8,844 nucleotides of DNA from Streptosporangiaceae bacterium (lineage in GTDB: Bacteria; Actinomycetota; Actinomycetes; Streptosporangiales; Streptosporangiaceae): NCBI GenBank assembly GCA_030039095.1, contig JASHQP010000480.1, forward strand, positions 1-8,844. Direction: 5' to 3'. Every line of letters begins with the position of its first letter. The first letter of the stretch is position 1. The notes beneath the pieces are model-generated. The model did no database searches. It saw only the letters and a program-made list of their open reading frames with translations, and was not told the DNA's origin. Positions 5,771 through 8,844 of the stretch are shown here, piece by piece. A program made the translations under genes and the position numbers.

Positions 5771-6436
5771 CTACGCGGGCCGGGCCGGGACGGCGATGGA
5801 GGTGATGACGAGCCCGCCGGCGGCCAGCCAGCGCCCGCTGAACTCGGTGAGCTGGTGGCCGGCCAGCACCGGCCCGGGCACGAGCAGCCGCGCGGTGAAG
5901 GTTCCGTCGGCGGGGTTGATGCTGATCGAGGCTTCCTGAAAGCCCAGCCAGCGATGGGTCAGCGGGAACCATGCCTTGTAGGTGGCCTCTTTGGCGCTGA
6001 ACAGCAGCTTGTCCCAGGAAACCTCCGGCGCCGCCGCGGCTAGCCCGGCAAGGGCGCGGCGCTCCGCCTGGCTGGCGACCATGTCGACGACGCCGCCCGG
6101 CAGAGCGGAATGCGGCTCGGCGTCGATGCCGATCGCGGCGATGTCCCGGCTGTGCGCGAGGGCGGCCGCGCGGTAGCCGGTGCAGTGGGTCATGCTGCCG
6201 CTTATCCCGGCGGGCCAGACCGGGGCACCGCGGAGGCCGGGCAGGATGGGGGCGGGCGGCAGGCCCAGCCTGGCGAGCGCCTGGCGGGCGCACCACCGTG
6301 CCGCGCCTGCCTCGGTCCTGCGCTTGGCCACGGCCCTCCGCAGCGCCACGTCCTCGTCCGGGTGAAGCTGCGCATCGGGGGGGTCGCCGAATGTCTCCAC
6401 GGCGACGACCTGCGGCGGGACGATCTCGTCAAGCAC
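5771..6436 (-). CDS. 4'-phosphopantetheinyl transferase, EntD/Sfp superfamily
   Basis: This 221-residue enzyme transfers the phosphopantetheine arm of coenzyme A to a serine on acyl, peptidyl or aryl carrier proteins, activating polyketide, nonribosomal peptide or fatty acid synthases. Diagnostic motifs are all present: RWCARQALARLG (47-58), PAPILPGLRGAPVWPAG (61-77), SMTHCTGYRAA (81-91), GIDAEP with metal ligands Asp105 and Glu107, and FSAKEATYKAWFP (146-158) with Lys149 and Glu150. The length and the GRWL-GLVITSIAV ending are typical of actinobacterial EntD-like enzymes. The start is GTG at 6436-6434: an in-frame TGA lies seven codons upstream, and LDEIVPPQVVAVETFGDPP is the usual family N-terminus. 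An AAGGA lies about ten bases before it. No carrier-protein gene is nearby, so it likely serves synthases elsewhere. The spacing does not suggest an operon with its neighbours. Confidence 0.95.
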   Translation of the reverse strand: MLDEIVPPQVVAVETFGDPPDAQLHPDEDVALRRAVAKRRTEAGAARWCARQALARLGLPPAPILPGLRGAPVWPAGISGSMTHCTGYRAAALAHSRDIAAIGIDAEPHSALPGGVVDMVASQAERRALAGLAAAAPEVSWDKLLFSAKEATYKAWFPLTHRWLGFQEASISINPADGTFTARLLVPGPVLAGHQLTEFSGRWLAAGGLVITSIAVPARPA

Positions 6437-6458
6437 GCCAGCCGGGTCCTTCGCTCAT

Positions 6459-6476
6459 GTGACCACCCAGCGTCAC
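6459..6476. promoter_or_regulatory. Inverted repeat GTGAC-N8-GTCAC upstream of the phosphopantetheinyl transferase
   Basis: Perfect 5-bp arms (6459-6463 and 6472-6476) lie 22 bp before the GTG start. The 18-bp dyad fits the size of a regulator half-site pair, but no regulator is identified. It could be chance. Confidence 0.25.
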
Positions 6477-6522
6477 CCTCCGGCGCAGGTCAGTACCGCA
6501 TTGCGGCAGCGGACAGGGTAAG

Positions 6523-6541
6523 TTCGAGCCTGCGGCTCAAA
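6523..6541. promoter_or_regulatory. Imperfect 19-bp palindrome in the transferase/guanylate kinase divergent region
   Basis: GAGCC (6526-6530) and GGCTC (6534-6538) pair around TGC. Outside one mismatch, the TT at 6523-6524 pairs with the AA at 6540-6541. A smaller perfect palindrome, CCGCATTGCGG, sits at 6496-6506. The 256-bp region 6437-6692 otherwise shows no gene and no clear promoter hexamers. Confidence 0.3.
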
Positions 6542-6692
6542 TGTAGCGCCGGAGCGGCATCTGCGGCGCCCCGGCTCTGGCGAAGCGCTTTGACGCATGA
6601 TGCGATCTTCCGGCGCGCGGCCACGGGTTCTGCCTGCCGTCGGGCACGGGGATCCAGGCCTGACGCCACAAGGGGTGAAGTGAGGACCAGAA

Positions 6693-7307
6693 TTGAATGC
6701 TAGCCCACCACTATTCATAATATCTGGCCCGAGCGGCGCCGGGAAAGGAACCGCGCTCGACTGGATGGTTCTCTCCGGGCTGGTGCGCCGTGTGCCCACG
6801 TATACAACGAGGGTGGCCCGCCCGACGGAAAGAGATGGGATCGAATACAACTTCGTCAGCGACGAGGCCTTCACGAAGCTTCGTGAGCAAGGACAGCTCA
6901 TCGAATATACCCGCACATATTCGGACAGCTACTACGGTTCGCCTCGCGAGTTGCTGGACAGCCAGGATCCAGTCCCTCTCGCCGCCGAACTCGAGCCGAC
7001 TGGCTTCGTCAAAGTCCGTGCGATGTCCGCCCGCCGCGTCATCGGCATCTTCATCACGACCAGGACAGAGACCGAATTGCGCTCGCGGCTCGCCGAGCGG
7101 GGCCAGACGCCGGACACGGATAATCGGCTTCGCATCAGAAGCCTGCAGCAGACCTGGGCCTGGGTCTACGACTACATTCTCGTGAACACCGACCGTGATG
7201 ACTTCCTCGCCGAGCTTTCCACGGTCATCAAGAGCGAGCTGATCAGGTCTCGCGGTATGCAGTACATCACCGAGCTGCAGCACGAGGAGTCGATCCAGCC
7301 CTACTGA
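6693..7307 (+). CDS. Guanylate-kinase-like P-loop kinase (accessory copy)
   Basis: This 204-residue protein has the guanylate kinase fold, whose members convert GMP and ATP to GDP and ADP. It has the Walker A loop GPSGAGKGT (12-20, Lys18) and a GMP-binding face with Thr36 to Arg40 (TYTTR), Arg43, DGIEY (48-52), Glu71, and YYGSP (80-84). The lid segment is RLAERGQTPDTDNRLR (132-147), and a YDYILVN strand lies at 159-165. The usual EIDVQGA motif is altered to AELEPTGF (98-105), and the 20-residue tail ending IQPY is not part of the core. It lacks the mihF/rpoZ neighbours of the housekeeping actinobacterial gene, so it is probably a paralogue; a related kinase such as a PhnN-type enzyme is an alternative. 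The start is TTG: TGA is in frame four codons upstream and GAGG (6682-6685) precedes it. Rare A/T-ending codons (CTA, ATA twice, AGA, ACA, TAT) are frequent, unlike its neighbours, suggesting recent acquisition. Confidence 0.82.
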   Translation: MNASPPLFIISGPSGAGKGTALDWMVLSGLVRRVPTYTTRVARPTERDGIEYNFVSDEAFTKLREQGQLIEYTRTYSDSYYGSPRELLDSQDPVPLAAELEPTGFVKVRAMSARRVIGIFITTRTETELRSRLAERGQTPDTDNRLRIRSLQQTWAWVYDYILVNTDRDDFLAELSTVIKSELIRSRGMQYITELQHEESIQPY

Positions 7308-7389
7308 CCTCCAGTTCCCGCAGATCTCAGCTGCGCCATTCCTGACTCGTGAGGTTCATGCCGCGGTGCCCTTTTGGCGGTGTGTCGGT

Positions 7390-7424
7390 TTGACAGCCGC
7401 TCATTACGCCGGGACTATCGGGTC
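7390..7424 (+). promoter_or_regulatory. Candidate lsr2 promoter giving a leaderless mRNA
   Basis: A perfect -35 hexamer TTGACA (7390-7395) is followed 17 bp later by GACTAT (7413-7418), which keeps the key A and final T of the -10 box. The start would then fall about 7 bp on, at or next to the lsr2 ATG at 7425. The bases before that ATG lack a good Shine-Dalgarno site, which agrees with leaderless translation. Confidence 0.5.
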
Positions 7425-7751
7425 ATGGCGAGAAGCGTATCTGTGATTATGACCGACGACCTTGACGGCTCCGACGACGCCGAAACTGTGTCCTTCGGCT
7501 TCGGCGGGGCGACCTACGAAATCGACCTAGGCCAGAAAAACCGGGCCAAGCTTGAAAAGGCGCTTGCTCCGTTCATCGAGGCCGGCCGGCGCGTTCCCCG
7601 CAGCGGTCGCCGGCGTGCCGCCGATCGCCAGGGCGGTGCTTCGGTCGACCGTGGCGCCATCCGCGCATGGGCAAAGTCGGTCGGCATCAAGGTCCCCGAG
7701 CGGGGCCGGATCAGCGCCGACATCATGCGCCAGTACGAGGAAGCCCACTAG
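7425..7751 (+). CDS. lsr2: Lsr2-family nucleoid-associated protein
   Basis: This 108-residue protein has the standard Lsr2 layout. Residues 1-57 form the N-terminal dimerisation/oligomerisation domain: VSVIMTDDLDGSDDAETVSFGFGG with a TYEIDL strand and the NRAKLEKALAPFIEAGRRV helix. A basic linker follows (58-75, rich in Arg). The C-terminal DNA-binding domain is at about 76-108 (GAIRAWAKSVGIKVPERGRISADIM region), with the minor-groove RGR motif at 93-95. Lsr2 bridges AT-rich DNA and silences horizontally acquired genes. The frame is open upstream to 7374, but the ATG at 7425 matches the family N-terminus (MARSVSVIMTDD). The housekeeping gene's usual lysS/clpC context is absent, so this is probably an additional paralogue. 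It sits directly after the lower-GC guanylate-kinase-like gene. A small hairpin follows the stop. Confidence 0.95.
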   Translation: MARSVSVIMTDDLDGSDDAETVSFGFGGATYEIDLGQKNRAKLEKALAPFIEAGRRVPRSGRRRAADRQGGASVDRGAIRAWAKSVGIKVPERGRISADIMRQYEEAH

Positions 7752-7754
7752 CGA

Positions 7755-7770
7755 GGCCGGCGGACCGGCC
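7755..7770 (+). terminator. Small hairpin right after lsr2
   Basis: GGCCGG (7755-7760) and CCGGCC (7765-7770) form a perfect 6-bp stem with a CGGA loop, three bases after the stop codon. No U-tract follows directly. A weak terminator or 3'-end stabilising hairpin is plausible. Confidence 0.4.
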
Positions 7771-7796
7771 GCGCCCACGAGATGGTCGACGTTTTG

Positions 7797-7827
7797 TCCG
7801 AGTGCGCCGGTTATCCGAGTGCGCCGG
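7797..7827 (+). repeat. Perfect 14-nt direct repeat upstream of the methyltransferase
   Basis: TCCGAGTGCGCCGG occurs at 7797-7810 and again at 7814-7827, separated by TTA (17-bp period). It ends 27 bp before the methyltransferase ATG. Identity over all 14 bases makes it either a recent tandem duplication or a paired binding site. Confidence 0.75.
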
Positions 7828-7854
7828 GGATTCGCTTCGTGTGATGATCGGGGC

Positions 7855-8619
7855 ATGTCCCGCTCGTTCGAGGATCTCGTGGCCGAGGCCGGGTCTGCCG
7901 ACGTTTCCGGATGGGACTTTTCCTGGCTCGACGGCCGGGCCACCGAGCAGCGGCCTTCATGGGGTTACCAGCGCCTCATGGGCGAGCGGATGGCGCACGC
8001 CTCCGCCGCGCTCGACATCCAGACCGGCGGCGGCGAGGTGCTGGCCGGGGTGCCGAAGCTGCCGAAGCTTACGGTGGCCACGGAGGCATGGCCGCCGAAT
8101 GTCGTGCTGGCGACCAGGCTGCTGCATCCGCTCGGCGTGGCGGTCGTTGCTGACGCCGACGAACCGCCACTCCCATTTGCTGACGAGGCGTTCGACCTGG
8201 TCGTGAGCCGCCATCCGGTAACGGCCTGGTGGGAGGAGATCGCCCGGGTGCTGCAGCCCGGCGGCACGTATTTCTCCCAGGAGGTCGGGCCGCACAGCGT
8301 GTTCGAGGTCGTCGAGTGGTTTCTCGGCCCGCAGCCGCCGGAGGTCCGCGACAACCGCGACCCCGGCAGCACCAGGGAGGAGGCCGAGGCCGCCGGGCTG
8401 GAGATCATCGACCTGCGCCTGGAGTCGCTGCGCACCGAGTTCTTCGACATCGGCGCGGTGATCTACTTCCTGCGCAAGGTGATCTGGATGGTGCCGGACT
8501 TCACCGTTGCGCAATATTCCGGGGAACTGCGCGCGCTGCACGACCTGATCGAGGCCGAGGGCCCGTTCGTCGCGTACACGACCCGCTTCCTCATCGAGGC
8601 CCGCAAGCCCGGTGGCTGA
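7855..8619 (+). CDS. Class I SAM-dependent methyltransferase (Methyltransf_11-like)
   Basis: This 254-residue protein has the class I methyltransferase Rossmann layout. Motif I is ALDIQTGGGEVLAG (51-64), with Asp54 and the Gly58-Gly60 loop for S-adenosylmethionine. Motif II is TVATEAWPPNVVLA (73-86) with acidic Glu77, which would bind the ribose. The PLPFADEAFDLVVSRHPVTAWWEEIARVLQPGGTYF segment (105-140) carries the usual post-motif II/III and IV strands. The acceptor substrate cannot be told; the relatives include small-molecule and protein or RNA modifying enzymes. The ATG was chosen because the family-like N-terminus (SFEDLVAEA) starts here. The frame is open upstream to 7552, but that part overlaps lsr2. 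The Shine-Dalgarno site is poor (GGGG at 7850-7853, one base from the ATG). A perfect 14-nt direct repeat lies just upstream. The gene converges on the next gene with a 17-bp gap. Confidence 0.87.
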   Translation: MSRSFEDLVAEAGSADVSGWDFSWLDGRATEQRPSWGYQRLMGERMAHASAALDIQTGGGEVLAGVPKLPKLTVATEAWPPNVVLATRLLHPLGVAVVADADEPPLPFADEAFDLVVSRHPVTAWWEEIARVLQPGGTYFSQEVGPHSVFEVVEWFLGPQPPEVRDNRDPGSTREEAEAAGLEIIDLRLESLRTEFFDIGAVIYFLRKVIWMVPDFTVAQYSGELRALHDLIEAEGPFVAYTTRFLIEARKPGG

Positions 8620-8636
8620 GCTCCCGGCCCGGGCCA

Positions 8637-8844
8637 TCAGAACTGGTCCGCCTGCTGGTCCAGGTTGGCGTCCCGGGCGATCATGCCGGCGATGACCTGG
8701 AAGCTGGCGGTGCGGTGCGTGCCGGGAATCGCGTCGAGCACGTACCTGAGATAGCCGCGGACGAGGGCGACGCGAGCCGGCAGTTCCGCCCGCGGCACGT
8801 CGAGGGCCGGGTCGATGGCTGTGAGCAGGGCGATGTCGGCGCCG
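8637..8844 (-). CDS. C-terminal 68 residues of an unrecognised protein, 5'-truncated by the window edge
   Basis: An open minus-strand frame runs from the window edge to a TGA at 8637-8639. It reads ADIALLTAIDPALDVPRAEL, then PARVALVRGYLRYVLDAIP, then GTHRTASFQVIAGMIARDA, then NLDQQADQF. Codon use is strongly GC3-biased, which supports it as real coding sequence. It is convergent with the methyltransferase, with 17 bp between stops that include the palindrome GGCCCGGGCC (8626-8635). The segment looks helical and lacks signal or membrane features. I do not recognise the family, and no function is assigned. Confidence 0.7.
   Translation of the reverse strand, partial: GADIALLTAIDPALDVPRAELPARVALVRGYLRYVLDAIPGTHRTASFQVIAGMIARDANLDQQADQF

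Noticed and set aside
6110..6703. Plus-strand 197-codon open frame opposite the phosphopantetheinyl transferase and into the intergenic region
   Set aside because: Antisense to a certain gene. Arg/Gly/Ala-rich with no motif and no ribosome binding site.
1300..7615. CGCCGGCG octamers at 1300-1307, 2584-2591, 5815-5822 and 7608-7615 as LmbU-type binding sites
   Set aside because: This octamer is reported for LmbU, as I recall, but all copies I found lie inside coding sequence and are expected by chance at this GC content. None is in a promoter region.
7552..7854. Upstream extension of the methyltransferase overlapping lsr2
   Set aside because: The extra 101 residues are an out-of-frame shadow of lsr2 and include the direct-repeat region. 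The recognisable protein begins at 7855.

Overview
The window is very GC-rich and its coding regions strongly prefer G or C in the third codon position. With an Lsr2 nucleoid protein, an LmbU/NovE-type regulator, Shine-Dalgarno sites near GGAGG and GTG/TTG starts, it points to an actinomycete (Actinomycetota), probably a filamentous, secondary-metabolite-producing type. No genus can be assigned from the sequence alone. No rRNA, tRNA, CRISPR array, transposase or integrase was seen.

Layout, left to right. (1) A minus-strand cobalamin-independent methionine-synthase-like gene runs off the left edge (1-698). It diverges from a plus-strand amidase-signature enzyme (848-2281). (2) The amidase converges, with one spare base, on a minus-strand LmbU/NovE-family regulator (2283-2903). 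(3) A structured 453-bp intergenic region (2904-3356) separates that regulator from a divergent UDP-sulfoquinovose synthase homologue, sqdB (3357-4517). This region holds two strong hairpins whose arms can also pair with each other, and a GTTGA element recurring about every 21 bp. (4) Two GC-rich hairpins follow sqdB. Then comes a secreted lipase (4788-5756), which converges on a minus-strand Sfp/EntD-type phosphopantetheinyl transferase (5771-6436). (5) A 256-bp divergent region rich in small dyads leads to a guanylate-kinase-like gene with less GC-biased codons (6693-7307). A small Lsr2 gene that may be leaderless (7425-7751) and a SAM-dependent methyltransferase preceded by a perfect 14-nt direct repeat (7855-8619) follow. 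(6) The C-terminal end of an unrecognised minus-strand gene (8637-8844) runs off the right edge.

Most genes here are singletons in alternating orientation. Apart from the possible plus-strand run of guanylate kinase, lsr2 and methyltransferase, no operon or complete pathway is visible. Several products fit specialised metabolism (LmbU-like regulator, phosphopantetheinyl transferase, sugar-nucleotide enzyme, methyltransferase), but no synthase, glycosyltransferase, carrier protein or exporter is present, so a biosynthetic cluster cannot be claimed. The parts most worth a second look are the regulator/sqdB intergenic region, the accessory guanylate kinase beside lsr2, and the direct repeat ahead of the methyltransferase.
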